A DNA stretch of 52,652 nt, from the NCBI GenBank assembly GCA_002719955.1, contig PBFW01000007.1:375077-427728 (forward strand), given 5' to 3'. Under the pieces are notes generated by a model. It saw only the letters and a list, made by a program, of their open reading frames with translations. It ran no database searches and was not told the origin of the DNA. This document shows, in pieces, positions 25,375 through 33,991 of this stretch. The position numbers and the translations under genes are program-made. The DNA is from Deltaproteobacteria bacterium (GTDB lineage: Bacteria; Myxococcota_A; UBA9160; UBA4427). The first letter of the stretch is position 1; every line of letters begins with the position of its first letter.

Positions 25375-25667
25375 CGCCGCGAGCCGTCGGGCATGGGGAG
25401 TACAGGCTGCGTTTCTGGCAGCACGTCCGATACCGGGCGATCTGTAAACACGCGGTGGCCCCGTGACGGGCGCGCCCAGCGCGCCAGCAGAGGCCGAGTC
25501 CACACCAAGCTGCAGGATTCGCCGATGGGGCGACCCACCGAGCATCGACCGTCGCCAGAAGCCCAGGTCATTGGACTGCCTCGAGTCGGTGGCTTTCATC
25601 ACCGCTACGAGTGACGGGAAGCCGCCTGATCTCCCTGCTCGTCACGGCAGAAAGACTACTTTGGCTC
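25375..25667. other. Intergenic region without a supported gene
   Basis: Convergent gap between the P450 pseudogene and the beta-lactamase-fold gene. Frames on both strands lack motifs, RBS and family resemblance. Confidence 0.5.
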
Positions 25668-25694
25668 CGTCGGACGAATAAGGAGAACAGACAG
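25668..25694 (+). repeat. Family C right end, solo
   Basis: CGTCGGACGAATAAGG then AGAACAGACAG matches the right ends at 38678 and 41845. It directly abuts the stop codon of the next gene (25695-25697), so the insertion point lay just beyond that coding sequence. Confidence 0.7.
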
Positions 25695-26987
25695 TCACGA
25701 AATTTCGTAGATGGCCTTGGGAATTTCAGCGAGAAACGGAAGTGCCCTTGAAGGGATGAACTGCCCGTAACCGGCCGCGCGAATTCCCTGTGAGCGGTCG
25801 ACGAAGGCGGTGGTCCCGGCTCCTCCCGACCAACCGAAGGTGCCCGGCCCCTTCCCGTCGGGCTGTGCGCTCAACGCGACCGATCCGAGCGCACCAAATG
25901 CCTCGCTCGAGACGAGCGCCTGGCTCATGTCGACGCCGGGAGGGAGGAGGTTGCTCATTGCCCGCCGCGCCGTCTCCTGGCTCATGATGCGGGTCGCGCC
26001 GATCGCTCCTTCACCCGCGAGCATGAGCAGGAACCGGTCATAATCGCGCGGGCTGCTGAGAAGGCCCGCGCCGCCGAAGAGAAAGGGCGGAGGCTCGAGG
26101 CATACGCTGCTCGGACCGGGATCGACCAACACATCGGCCTTTCCATCCCTGATCGAATAGAGCGAAGTCATCCGGTGCGCTTCGCTCTTCGGTACTGTGA
26201 AGAACGTGCTGGTCATGCCGAGCGGCGAGAAGATGCGATCCTCGAGAAAGGCGTCGAACGCCATTCCCGAAGCGATCTCGATCACGCGGCCGAGCAGGTC
26301 GGGGCTCATCGAATAGGTCCAACGCGTGCCCGGAACGGCCAGGAGCGGAAGCGTCGCGAGTCGCTCGGCGAACTCCGCCAGGCCATTCGCGTAATCGAAA
26401 TCTTGCACGTCGGGGAGTGATTTTCCGTCCGTCCGCACAGGGACCAGACCGAGCTCGATATATGCATCGCGCAGCGGGCCCTCGATCCGGCTGAAATAGC
26501 CCAGACCACTGGTATGCGTGAGTAGATGGCGGATCGTGATCTGAGCCTTGGCAGGCCGGCTCTCCATGCTGCGGGCGGGGTCGATCAGTACGCGCGGGTT
26601 GGCGAAGCCGGGAACGAAATCCGCGAGATTCTGATCGAGCCCGATCTTGCCCTCTTCGATCAGCATCATCACCGCCATGCCGGTGACAGGCTTCGACATG
26701 GACATGATGCGGAACAGCGAGTCGGCATCGACAGGGATCTTGCTGTCGCGAGCGATGGTCCCATCGGCAAGGAATTGCGCCTGCCCGGTTCCGTATCCGA
26801 GCGATCCCGCGACTCCCACAAGGGCGCCCGACGCGACGTAGCCGCGCAGCATCTCCTCGAAGCGTGACGATCGCGATCGGCTCTCCGCCAGCGTTGCGAG
26901 CGCCATCGCCCGCCCGCCGCATAGGGCTGTCAGGCTGAAGCCGAGGGACGCTCCTAGAAAGGACCGGCGATCTATCGTTTGAACCAT
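25695..26987 (-). CDS. Beta-lactamase-fold serine hydrolase (class C/EstB type, PF00144), probably Tat-exported
   Basis: 430 residues from ATG 26987. The N-terminus TIDRRSFLGASLGFSLTAL with the RRSFLG twin-arginine motif and AMA site suggests Tat export. The nucleophile motif is SMSK (near residue 97), in LFRIMSMSKPVTGMA. The Tyr motif region is RWTYSMSPDLLGRVIE and the third-strand region is FGWSGGAGTTAFVD. Family members are esterases, D-peptidases or transesterases acting in the periplasm; true beta-lactam hydrolysis cannot be inferred. Its stop abuts a family C end, and IS debris begins about 50 bp upstream of its start. Confidence 0.9.
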   Translation of the reverse strand: MVQTIDRRSFLGASLGFSLTALCGGRAMALATLAESRSRSSRFEEMLRGYVASGALVGVAGSLGYGTGQAQFLADGTIARDSKIPVDADSLFRIMSMSKPVTGMAVMMLIEEGKIGLDQNLADFVPGFANPRVLIDPARSMESRPAKAQITIRHLLTHTSGLGYFSRIEGPLRDAYIELGLVPVRTDGKSLPDVQDFDYANGLAEFAERLATLPLLAVPGTRWTYSMSPDLLGRVIEIASGMAFDAFLEDRIFSPLGMTSTFFTVPKSEAHRMTSLYSIRDGKADVLVDPGPSSVCLEPPPFLFGGAGLLSSPRDYDRFLLMLAGEGAIGATRIMSQETARRAMSNLLPPGVDMSQALVSSEAFGALGSVALSAQPDGKGPGTFGWSGGAGTTAFVDRSQGIRAAGYGQFIPSRALPFLAEIPKAIYEIS

Positions 26988-27032
26988 TGGCTCGTCTCTA
27001 CCAGTTGCGTCAACAGAATACGGCGTAATTTG

Positions 27033-27075
27033 AGCATTGGTGCACGAATCGTAGAGGAAATTGGCCAATCGCCCG
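27033..27075 (+). mobile_element. Family D micro-relic
   Basis: GAGCATTGGTGCACGAATCG translates as ALVHES, the family D tag seen in a longer coding context at 16868-17001. Only about 20 bp can be assigned. Confidence 0.4.
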
Positions 27076-27079
27076 CCCC

Positions 27080-27335
27080 CACACCCGACAAACACGCTGG
27101 ATCCCATACTGTTTGCCCTTCGTCTCGGAGATCGCTTCGCTCATCGCCGCAACCTCCTCGTCGCCAAAGGAAGCTTGGCCTCCGCGGATCGCGATCGATC
27201 GGGGAGCAACTCGTTCTCTATCGAGAGTTCGCCGATGTGACGCTCGGCGGCGGCGAGCGCATGCGAGAGCGGATCGTCCTCCCGACCCTTCAGTCCTGCA
27301 TCCATCCTCGACAGCACCTGCGACTCGTCAGGCCC
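27080..27335 (-). mobile_element. Fragment of an IS3-type transposase linker region
   Basis: The minus strand encodes RMDAGLKGREDDPLSHALAA then AERHIGELSIENELL and, after a frame change, FGDEEVAAMSEAISETKGKQ and YGIQRV. This resembles the leucine-zipper and linker part of IS3-like transposases (ARIGELTMELEL ... MSxAxSxTxGKxYGxQRVC). Catalytic regions are missing. Confidence 0.5.
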
Positions 27336-27337
27336 TC

Positions 27338-27487
27338 ATCTCCTGACTCACGATACCGATCTCTCCAAAGATAGAAGGTCGATCTTGCAATCCCGAAGCG
27401 CCGACAAGCCCTGCCGACGTGGCCGACCTTCTCGGCGAACTCAATGATGCTCTTCTTGCGCCTGATCTCACGTTGATCTTCGGTCAC
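27338..27487 (-). mobile_element. Helix-turn-helix N-terminus of an IS481-like transposase
   Basis: ATG 27487 opens MTEDQREIRRKKSIIEFAEK then VGHVGRACRRFGIARSTFYL and WRDRYRESGDEGL, the HTH domain that begins IS481-like integrase transposases (relatives read ACRYFGIxRxTFYRWKKxYE). After EGL the sequence switches to the IS3-type fragment at 27335. The composite shows one IS inserted in another with later deletion. Confidence 0.75.
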
Positions 27488-27661
27488 CTCGATCCTCCGG
27501 ATTGCCCCCCGTCGTCATGATGACAAGGTGTCCGGCGGCATCTGTAATTTCACAGTTCGAGCCGGTACGCAAAATCCTGCTGGATCGGATCAAATCCATG
27601 CGATGACCGCCGGCGACCCGGTGCTCCTACGCTCGAGAAGAACGAACGAGCCTGCTCACCC

Positions 27662-27749
27662 GCGTTGTGTGAAAAAGTTTGGCGGACCGTCCAAGCGGCT
27701 CTCGCCTCGTATTCGTTGGTGATCCGGCCCAGCATTTGATGGCACACAA
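27662..27749. repeat. 88 bp segment bounded by CGTTGTGTG inverted repeats
   Basis: CGTTGTGTG at 27662-27670 and CACACAACG at 27741-27749 are perfect inverted repeats. The left side continues as a family A-like end (AAAAAGTTTGGCGGAC) with the leader GTCCAAGCGGC, and the right side reads TTTGATGGCACAC, again family A-like on the other strand. It may be a minimal element retaining both ends of a family A relative. Confidence 0.45.
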
Positions 27750-27756
27750 CGAATCC

Positions 27757-28417
27757 CTACTCACCCTTCCGACCTGCAGCACTGATGGCGCAAACAGTCT
27801 CATCACCCGGGCCAACACGACCTGCACGTTCCATTTTTGGTGCTGTCACCTCGCGGAGGCGTTTCTCGACAACCTCGAATGTCGCATCGACGACGATTCG
27901 GGTGGGATCCTTCGGGCCGTTATAAGCGGCAGGCTCATCCTCTTTGTCCCAGATCCCTGTGTCAATCGGTCCTGGTTTGACGATCAATGCGCGAATATTC
28001 GAGCCGGCCTGGTCCAGCCAGAGCCCTTCAGGGATGGCCGCCAGACGGGTCCAGACCGCGGATAGGAAATCGACTCTCATAACGTGCTCGGCTTCGTCCG
28101 GCGACAAGGGGTACATCTGCTCGTGTTTCGAGATGCCTGCGTTGTTGATCAAGATGTCGACTCGGTCGAGGCACCGCATGGTCTCTCGGAATACTTCCTT
28201 GGCGAAAGGTTGTTCGCCCAGATCACCGGCCAAGTAGAACGAATCGGGAGATTCTCGCCGAACTTCTTCGACGAGGCGCTACAGATGACCTTCTCTGCCT
28301 TACTGCTACGACGATCGTTCCATGCTCAGCGGACACTCTCGCCGCATCGTTTCCAACGCCCGACGAAGCTCCCGTAAGGAGCACCATTTTGTCCCGATAC
28401 TTCGTCAGTTTCCCCAT
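27757..28417 (-). pseudogene. Short-chain dehydrogenase pseudogene lacking the catalytic core
   Basis: ATG 28417 begins MGKLTKYRDKMVLLTGASSG then VGNDAARVSAEHGTIVVAV, an SDR Rossmann start with TGASSGVG. A frameshift follows; the other frame resumes with LAGDLGEQPFAKEVFRETMR, DRVDILINNAGISKHEQMYP and HVMRVDFLSAVWTR. It then jumps to IRALIVKPGPIDTGIWDKED. The segment with the Ser, Tyr-x3-Lys catalytic residues is deleted, along with about 50 residues. What remains binds no complete active site, so it is a pseudogene. A family A end lies about 90 bp upstream. Confidence 0.85.
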
Positions 28418-28459
28418 CCAATATTTGGACACCCACATCGGACTTTGCCCCCCAGTGCG

Positions 28460-28529
28460 CTGATCTCACGATCGCCTAAGCAACTGAAGTCTTCGCGTTC
28501 TCGATCAGCTGACTTTTGGCACATTACGG
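28460..28529 (-). repeat. Family A leader and terminal sequence
   Basis: CGATCGCCTAAGCAACTG followed by CAGCTGACTTTTGG and CACATTACGG is the leader and end of family A, oriented as at 16685 and 32700. Its outer edge lies 9 bp from the stop of the FGGY kinase gene. Confidence 0.7.
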
Positions 28530-28537
28530 ACACTCGG

Positions 28538-30097
28538 TTAGTCGCCCGCAGAAAGCACCCAGGGTATGATGTGTGCGGCGGCAACCGGTACCGTCGTTTC
28601 GCTCCCCGCCGCCCGCAGCTTGCTCCAGTCTTCGTAGAGCTTCTCGCACAAGTCGGCGGACTCGGCCTCTCGCACAAGTGGCTCGCGGGTCTTTACGAGC
28701 GCCGCCGCGGCCTCTCCCGAGCTCGAGTAGACTCCTGCCGCGATGCCACCGCAGAGCGCCGCGCCGAGCGCGGACGCGTCCGGCAAGGCCGTTGCAACGA
28801 CTTCCGCACCCGTCACATCGGCCAGTAACTGCGCAAACACGTCCCCACGCGAAAGTCCACCCGAGATCCGGAGGCACTCGAAGGCCTGGCCCGTGACACC
28901 CGAGAGCTGCTCGAGATTTGCGCGTACGGCACACGCGTAGCCCTCGAGGATTGCACGTGCGAGGTGCCGACGTGGGTTCATGTCATTGGCACTCGTCATG
29001 TGCGTCAGCGTGATCTGCCCGACGGGCAAGCTCGGTGCGCGCGCGTTCATCACTTCGGCCCCGAGCGTCGAGAGCATGCCAGCGGCGCCTATCTGTGCGG
29101 TCGCCGCCTCCTCGAGCAAGCACGACTCGGGCTTCGGGGCTTCTGGAAAGAGCACCCGGGCGAACCAGCTGAGCGTTTCGCCCATCGGGCCGCCGTTGCT
29201 CTCGAGGACCCAGAGACCCGGGACGACGTGGTGACCGCTCCAGAGCTTGCCCTCGTCGTCGACGATCGCCTGGGAGGTGACGACTTGAACCGGCGCCGTT
29301 GTGCCCGCGATCGCGGCGACGTCACCCTCTACGATCGCGCCTGAGCCGAAGAGGCCACACTGGGTATCGCCGCCGCCGAGTCCAACCGGAGTTTGCGCAA
29401 CCAGTCCGAGTTCCGCGGCGGCGCTCGGTATCACATTGCCTAATATATGACCCGACGCCATTGTTTCTGGAAAGATGTTAATCGGCAGTCCCAGTCCCTC
29501 GATTCGATCCCGACTCCATTCGCGCGGGGCGAGATCGAAAAGTCCGGTGCAGCCCGCCTGCGAGTAGTCGGTCGCCTTCACACCGCATAATCGGTAGTTG
29601 ACCCAGTCACTCAGGCTCAGAATACAGGCGGCCTTCGCGAAGACTTCGGAGTGTTGATTCTTCAGCCAAAGCAAGCGCGCGGAGCTGTGGATCGGCAGGG
29701 GCCATAGGCCCGTATCGCGCAGAACCGTGTCGCCTTCCGACGCCGAAAACTGCAAACATTCTACGGCGGCGCGCGCGTCACGATTGGGGACCGCCAAAAG
29801 CACATCACCCTCGCGATCGAGCAACACACTGCCAAAGCGCAAGGCGGTCACGCCAATGCCCGCGATATCGTCCGCGCGTGCTTGCGCGATCTGCATCGCC
29901 GAGCGGCTTGCCTCGCCGAGCTTCGTCCACATTTCGGCGAGGTCGAGGTCGAAGCCGAGCCCGAGCGATCCCTCGGCAGTCGGGAAGGTCCAGCTCCGCG
30001 TCCCTTGGAAAGTCGCGCCAGAAACGGTGTCCACCAGTAGACAACGCACTCCACCGCCGCCTAGATCGATCCCCATCAGCCAACGCTTGCTCTTCAT
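28538..30097 (-). CDS. FGGY-family carbohydrate kinase
   Basis: 519 residues from ATG 30097, preceded by GAGGGGA; an in-frame ATG at 30130 would add 11 residues. The first ATP-phosphate motif is GIDLGGGGVRCLLVD, the substrate side shows NRDARA and DWVNYRLCGVKATDYSQA, then GGGDTQCGLFGSGAIVEGDV and AGTTAPVQ, and the adenosine motif is LRISGGLSRGDVFAQLLADV with ALPDASALGAA. This is the xylulokinase/LsrK/gluconokinase superfamily at normal length. It is the last gene of a three-gene operon after a class II aldolase and a hydroxyacid dehydrogenase. Inference: it phosphorylates a sugar, sugar acid or polyol that the aldolase later splits. Confidence 0.9.
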   Translation of the reverse strand: MKSKRWLMGIDLGGGGVRCLLVDTVSGATFQGTRSWTFPTAEGSLGLGFDLDLAEMWTKLGEASRSAMQIAQARADDIAGIGVTALRFGSVLLDREGDVLLAVPNRDARAAVECLQFSASEGDTVLRDTGLWPLPIHSSARLLWLKNQHSEVFAKAACILSLSDWVNYRLCGVKATDYSQAGCTGLFDLAPREWSRDRIEGLGLPINIFPETMASGHILGNVIPSAAAELGLVAQTPVGLGGGDTQCGLFGSGAIVEGDVAAIAGTTAPVQVVTSQAIVDDEGKLWSGHHVVPGLWVLESNGGPMGETLSWFARVLFPEAPKPESCLLEEAATAQIGAAGMLSTLGAEVMNARAPSLPVGQITLTHMTSANDMNPRRHLARAILEGYACAVRANLEQLSGVTGQAFECLRISGGLSRGDVFAQLLADVTGAEVVATALPDASALGAALCGGIAAGVYSSSGEAAAALVKTREPLVREAESADLCEKLYEDWSKLRAAGSETTVPVAAAHIIPWVLSAGD

Positions 30098-30133
30098 TCC
30101 CCTCGCCTCACATGATGACGCACAGCCCACTCA

Positions 30134-31126
30134 TCAAGAAATCCCCTCGAGAACCTCCGGATTCACGATGAAATTCGGTCGCTCACCCGAGAGGAGTCTC
30201 ACCAGATCGTCGGCGATCATCCGCGAATGGTTGACCTCGGTGTCGTAGGTGGCGCCGCCGATATGAGGGGTCAGCACGACGTTGTCGAGCGCGAGAAGAG
30301 CGTGGCCCTTCGGGAGTCGCTCGCCCTCGAAATGATCGAGCCCCGCCGCGAAGAGGTGGCCGCTTGTGAGTGCCTCGGTGAGCGCGTCGAGATCGTGGAG
30401 CGCGGCCCGCGCGGAATTGATGAAGATGGATCCTTCCTTCATCAACGCAAGCTGCGCGGCCCCGATCATTCCGAGGGTCTCCGGCGTGGGCGCCGCGTGC
30501 ACCGACACGACGTCCGCCTCGGCGAGAAGGGCCTCAAGACTGTGGGTCGCGTCGCTGTTGTAAGGATCGTAGGCGATCACCTTCATGCCGAGACCCTCGA
30601 GTCGCCATTGCGTCGCACGGCCGACGGCACCCAGTCCGATGATCCCCGCGGTCCGCCCGGCCAACTGCCAGCTACGAAACCGCTGATAGGACAGGCGTCC
30701 GTCCTTCACGACTTCGCCCGCTCGCAGATCTCGATCCGCGGAGATCAGCATCCGTGAAGCGGCGAAGAGCAAGGCCACGGTCATCTCCGCGACGGCGTCC
30801 GCATTGCGTCCGGGCGTATGTAGAACCGGAATCCCGCGCGAAGTTGCGGCGTCCACATCGACATTGGTCGGCGTCCCGCGTGTCGACGCGATCGCGCGCA
30901 GCGGGAGATCGAGAACTGCGCCCATACAGAAATCCGCTTCACAGATGAGAATATCGGCCCCCTCCAGAGAAACGCGCGCCGCGAGATCGTCGGGCCCGTA
31001 GATTCGGAGTGGAAACTGATCGATCCACGGATCGAGGACGACGCTCGCGACGGATTCGAGTGTCGCAAGGCCTTCGCCCCGGAAAGGCGCCGTCACGAGC
31101 GCATGGGCCCGTTTTTGGGTAGTCAC
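30134..31126 (-). CDS. D-isomer-specific 2-hydroxyacid dehydrogenase
   Basis: 330 residues from GTG 31126, chosen because AAGGAG lies 5 nt before it and because the earlier frame shows no homology. The NAD-binding fingerprint is GIIGLGAVGRATQWRLEGLG then MKVIAYDPY. Catalytic landmarks are the Arg in FINSARAALHD, the Glu in DHFEGERLPKG and the His in LTPHIGGATYDTE. Substrate candidates are phosphoglycerate-like or sugar-acid 2-hydroxy groups; PdxB/SerA similarity is only at family level. It lies 36 bp before the kinase and 38 bp after the aldolase on the same strand, so the three should be co-transcribed. Confidence 0.9.
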   Translation of the reverse strand: MTTQKRAHALVTAPFRGEGLATLESVASVVLDPWIDQFPLRIYGPDDLAARVSLEGADILICEADFCMGAVLDLPLRAIASTRGTPTNVDVDAATSRGIPVLHTPGRNADAVAEMTVALLFAASRMLISADRDLRAGEVVKDGRLSYQRFRSWQLAGRTAGIIGLGAVGRATQWRLEGLGMKVIAYDPYNSDATHSLEALLAEADVVSVHAAPTPETLGMIGAAQLALMKEGSIFINSARAALHDLDALTEALTSGHLFAAGLDHFEGERLPKGHALLALDNVVLTPHIGGATYDTEVNHSRMIADDLVRLLSGERPNFIVNPEVLEGIS

Positions 31127-31164
31127 CAGGACTCCTTCCTGACGAGCTCGCCTGGACGACGGAC

Positions 31165-31812
31165 TCAGCGCAGCCGGCCCACGACCTTGTAGATCGGCGC
31201 AAACTTTTCGAGTGTGGATTCCGGCAGCGGCACCGGCTCGCCCATCATCCTCGCCCCCCACACGAGCTGAGCCGTGCGTTCGACGAGTTGCGCAATCTTC
31301 AAGGTATGGCCCGAATCCTTGCCGACGCAGAGAAGGCCGTGATTCGCCATCAGCACGGCGGCACGATCTCCGAGCCACCTCGAGGCTTCCCCCGCAAGTT
31401 CATCCGATCCCGTCAAGCGATACTCGGCAACGGGTACCTCCCCGCCGACATAGATATCGAATTCTTCGATCACACAAGGAATCGGCTCATGGTTGACGGC
31501 GAACATACTCGCGAAGAGTGCGTGGCAATGCATCACCGCACCGATGTCCTCGTATTGTCGCAGACACGCGAGATGCAGCGCCTTTTCGGTCGTGGGCGGC
31601 CGATCGCCTTCGAGGACCTTCCCCTCGGCATCGGTCACGACCAGGTCTTCCAGCGTCATCGAATCGTAGTCGAGGGATGACGGCGTCAGCACGACTCGTC
31701 CACCGGGCAAGCGAGCCGAAACATTGCCGGCCGTTCCCTCCACCAGGCCACACTCCACCATCGCCTTGGCAGTATCGAGAACGGATTGTTTGATCTCTGG
31801 ATCACTCGGCAT
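31165..31812 (-). CDS. Class II aldolase/adducin family protein (FucA/AraD-like)
   Basis: 215 residues, the usual FucA length, from ATG 31812. Landmarks: VEGTAGNVSARLPGG (phosphate loop), LTPSSLDYDSM, the zinc-ligand pair VMHCHALFASMF, and the third His region MANHGLLCVG. Such zinc enzymes split or epimerise C3-C6 sugar phosphates through an enediolate. First gene of the aldolase-dehydrogenase-kinase operon; no dedicated transporter or regulator is adjacent, since transposon debris starts upstream. Confidence 0.9.
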   Translation of the reverse strand: MPSDPEIKQSVLDTAKAMVECGLVEGTAGNVSARLPGGRVVLTPSSLDYDSMTLEDLVVTDAEGKVLEGDRPPTTEKALHLACLRQYEDIGAVMHCHALFASMFAVNHEPIPCVIEEFDIYVGGEVPVAEYRLTGSDELAGEASRWLGDRAAVLMANHGLLCVGKDSGHTLKIAQLVERTAQLVWGARMMGEPVPLPESTLEKFAPIYKVVGRLR

Positions 31813-32208
31813 CGTTCTGGCCCCCCATGCCAATCGCGTCTACACGTCCTAAAAGAGACGCGTCGGCGCCCCCCCCGGCGAAAGCAGCATGCGATGTGCG
31901 CGAAGAGGCTCGCACCCGGATTCGGGCACCGCAAGTCAGTGGCCTGTCGAGAAGACTGCCTGAGCTAGATACGGAAGCGATGCCTACCCATCCCTCCATT
32001 TGCCGTTTCCGCTCAGCGTATTGCGGGATCTCCGTTGACGTGGAAGCGGAACAAGCGATCCGCATCAGGGCGATCGCGAAGATCCGGTTGACGCCGGATT
32101 CTGCTGTCCAAAGGGACGCGCGCTTCGCGCCCAACACACCCACAGCGATCGACTCCTCCACTCGCAGAAACGCTCCGCCGACGGCGTGCACCGCCCGATT
32201 GACCACGG
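31813..32208. other. Intergenic region without a supported gene
   Basis: Long frames exist on both strands (about 130 codons each) but neither shows a family motif or an RBS, and the plus frame runs into the family D tag. I cannot tell whether the minus frame is a young open frame or an accident of GC-rich DNA. Confidence 0.4.
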
Positions 32209-32226
32209 CGTTGGTGCATGAATAGA
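32205..32226 (+). mobile_element. Family D micro-relic
   Basis: GCGTTGGTGCATGAATAG translates as ALVHE and a stop, the family D tag. It abuts the far end of the family A transposase fragment. Confidence 0.4.
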
Positions 32227-32243
32227 AGAGTAGATTCGATCAA

Positions 32244-32700
32244 TCACCCTGATCTTGATCGTCCGATGGCCGAACGGGCCACCTTCTCGGCATGAACTCC
32301 AGAGTCCATCCCAAGTACAAGACGAAATATCGAGTCAACAATTGGTTCGAACACGACAGGGCACCGGTGCAACGAGGCGAGATCACCCTGTGATTGTCCG
32401 AGGACGCGATTGAGAACTGGACGCCGGCGGCGTTGTCGATCGGTGACTCGCAAGCGTTTCCCGCCCAGCTGCTCGCGCAGCGCTCGGTTTTCGCCCTGGA
32501 GATATTCGATTACGTCCCGTTGGTGCCAGTTGGCCCAGCCAGCGACGATCAGCATCAGAAATTGGAGCGGCAGAGCGTTCATTGGCCCGAGTTCAGGCCA
32601 CCGAAACCTGGAGAATTAGGCCGAAACCGCAGATTGGGCGCTCGCCTGAGCACCTCAAATTTCGGCTGTTTTGGTTCGGCTGACTTTTTGCACACTACGT
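32244..32700 (-). mobile_element. Family A relic: terminal sequence, leader and transposase N-terminus
   Basis: The IS end (32700-32674) precedes a leader of about 90 bp and ATG 32582. The frame reads [20 protein letters not shown] then [20 protein letters not shown] and [14 protein letters not shown], the conserved N-terminal coiled-coil segment of an integrase transposase family ([42 protein letters not shown]). After that the frame decays and is lost before the catalytic core. This is the best surviving piece of family A. Confidence 0.85.
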
Positions 32701-32742
32701 CATCTCTACGAATGTCGGAAAGCGGCTTGATTCGTGCGATCC

Positions 32743-33837
32743 TCAGTGCTCCGGAATCAGACAGGAGTGGATCGATTCGTCGCCCGGAATCTCTCGCGCG
32801 AGCGTCCGGATCGCAAGCTCGGCGTCTTCGAGCGCGAAGTCGTGGGTATGCATCGCCGCGAGATCGACGTTGCCGGCCTCGATCGTCCGGATCGCCGAGC
32901 GGTAACCGCTCGAAGTGACGCCGGTGGCCCCCTTGATCGTGATCTCCTTTCCCACGATGACGTCGCTGACGAAGTCGGGGATCGGCTTGTACCCCTTGAT
33001 CCCCGCCAGCACGATCGTGCCACCCCTCCGCACGACCTCGATGGCGTCGGTCACGGGCTTGGTCGCATAAGGCGACACGTCGACCGCGACATCCGCTCCG
33101 TGCCCGTCGGTGACTTCCTTCACGCGCTGGACGACGTCCTCCGACTCCACGTCGATCACGTGGTGGGCGCCGTAGCGCCGCGCGAGCGCGAGCTTCTCCG
33201 TGTCCTGTGCGAGGCCGGTGACGATGATATTCGTCGCCCCCGCCTCCCGACACGCGATCACGCTCGCCAGGCCCCGCTGGCCCGGCCCCATGATGAGGAC
33301 CGTATCCCCTACGCCGGTCTTGGGGATCTCGACCGCCCATCGATAGCCCGCTCCAAGCGGGTTGAACATCACGGCGATCTCCGCGGGCAGCTTCGGATCC
33401 ATCTTGTGGACGATCGAGTGGGCGTCGAGAAACATGTACTGGGAGTAGGAGCCCCAGAGCCCTGGCGGTGTGCCGGTCGAGATCAGGGAGTAGACGCGAA
33501 GATCCGTGCATCGTTGATAGTGGCCACTCACGCAGGTCGGGCAGTTCCGACAAGCGATCAGGGTCTCGACGGCGACACGATCCCCAACGTCAACGCCCCA
33601 TCGGCGAGCCGCTCCGTCCCCGATCGCCACGATGCGGCCAAGGGGCTCGTGTCCCGGCACGACGGGCAGCGGCGCAGGCAGCTGTCCCTCGAACTGTTCG
33701 TAGTCGCTTCCGCAGATGCCACACGCCTCGATCTGGAGAATGGCGCTCTCGTCGTCGATATCGGGAATGGCGATCTCCCGCCCTTCGAGCTTGCGACTCC
33801 CGGTCTGAACCATCGCGAAGGAACTCTTCGGGATCAC
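32743..33837 (-). CDS. Zinc-dependent alcohol dehydrogenase (medium-chain MDR)
   Basis: 364 residues from GTG 33837, which has GAGGAGG six nt before it. Catalytic-zinc landmarks are CGICGSDYEQF and PGHEPLGRIV; the structural-zinc loop is CRNCPTCVSGHYQRC with four Cys. The Rossmann part has VLIMGPGQRGLASVIACREA and AHHVIDVESEDVV. Family role: NAD(P)-dependent oxidation of alcohols or polyols. It is transcribed away from the SDR gene at 33992 across a 154 bp intergenic region, so the two may share control and act in sequence. Confidence 0.92.
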   Translation of the reverse strand: MIPKSSFAMVQTGSRKLEGREIAIPDIDDESAILQIEACGICGSDYEQFEGQLPAPLPVVPGHEPLGRIVAIGDGAARRWGVDVGDRVAVETLIACRNCPTCVSGHYQRCTDLRVYSLISTGTPPGLWGSYSQYMFLDAHSIVHKMDPKLPAEIAVMFNPLGAGYRWAVEIPKTGVGDTVLIMGPGQRGLASVIACREAGATNIIVTGLAQDTEKLALARRYGAHHVIDVESEDVVQRVKEVTDGHGADVAVDVSPYATKPVTDAIEVVRRGGTIVLAGIKGYKPIPDFVSDVIVGKEITIKGATGVTSSGYRSAIRTIEAGNVDLAAMHTHDFALEDAELAIRTLAREIPGDESIHSCLIPEH

Positions 33838-33991
33838 GGCACACCTCCTCGTTTCGTCGATGATCGCCGACCCGATGCCCTCTGTACACCGGCTTCGAGC
33901 GCGATCTGCCCCGATCCCGGCCTGGGTTGGCTTGGCGAGCGGACTGTGAGATGCTGGAAGGCCAGCCAGCTGGTTCCGGGGAGTCGCGACC

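Noticed and set aside
25695..26987. Antibiotic-resistance beta-lactamase
   Set aside because: PF00144 membership alone does not imply beta-lactam hydrolysis; the Tat signal and large size fit an esterase or peptidase-like role.
27662..27749. Short inverted repeats as a CRISPR or attachment site
   Set aside because: Only one pair, inverted rather than direct, with family A-like continuation; no spacer series or integrase nearby.
31802..32206. 134-codon minus-strand frame upstream of the aldolase
   Set aside because: No RBS, no motif and a competing plus-strand frame of equal length; not supportable as a gene.
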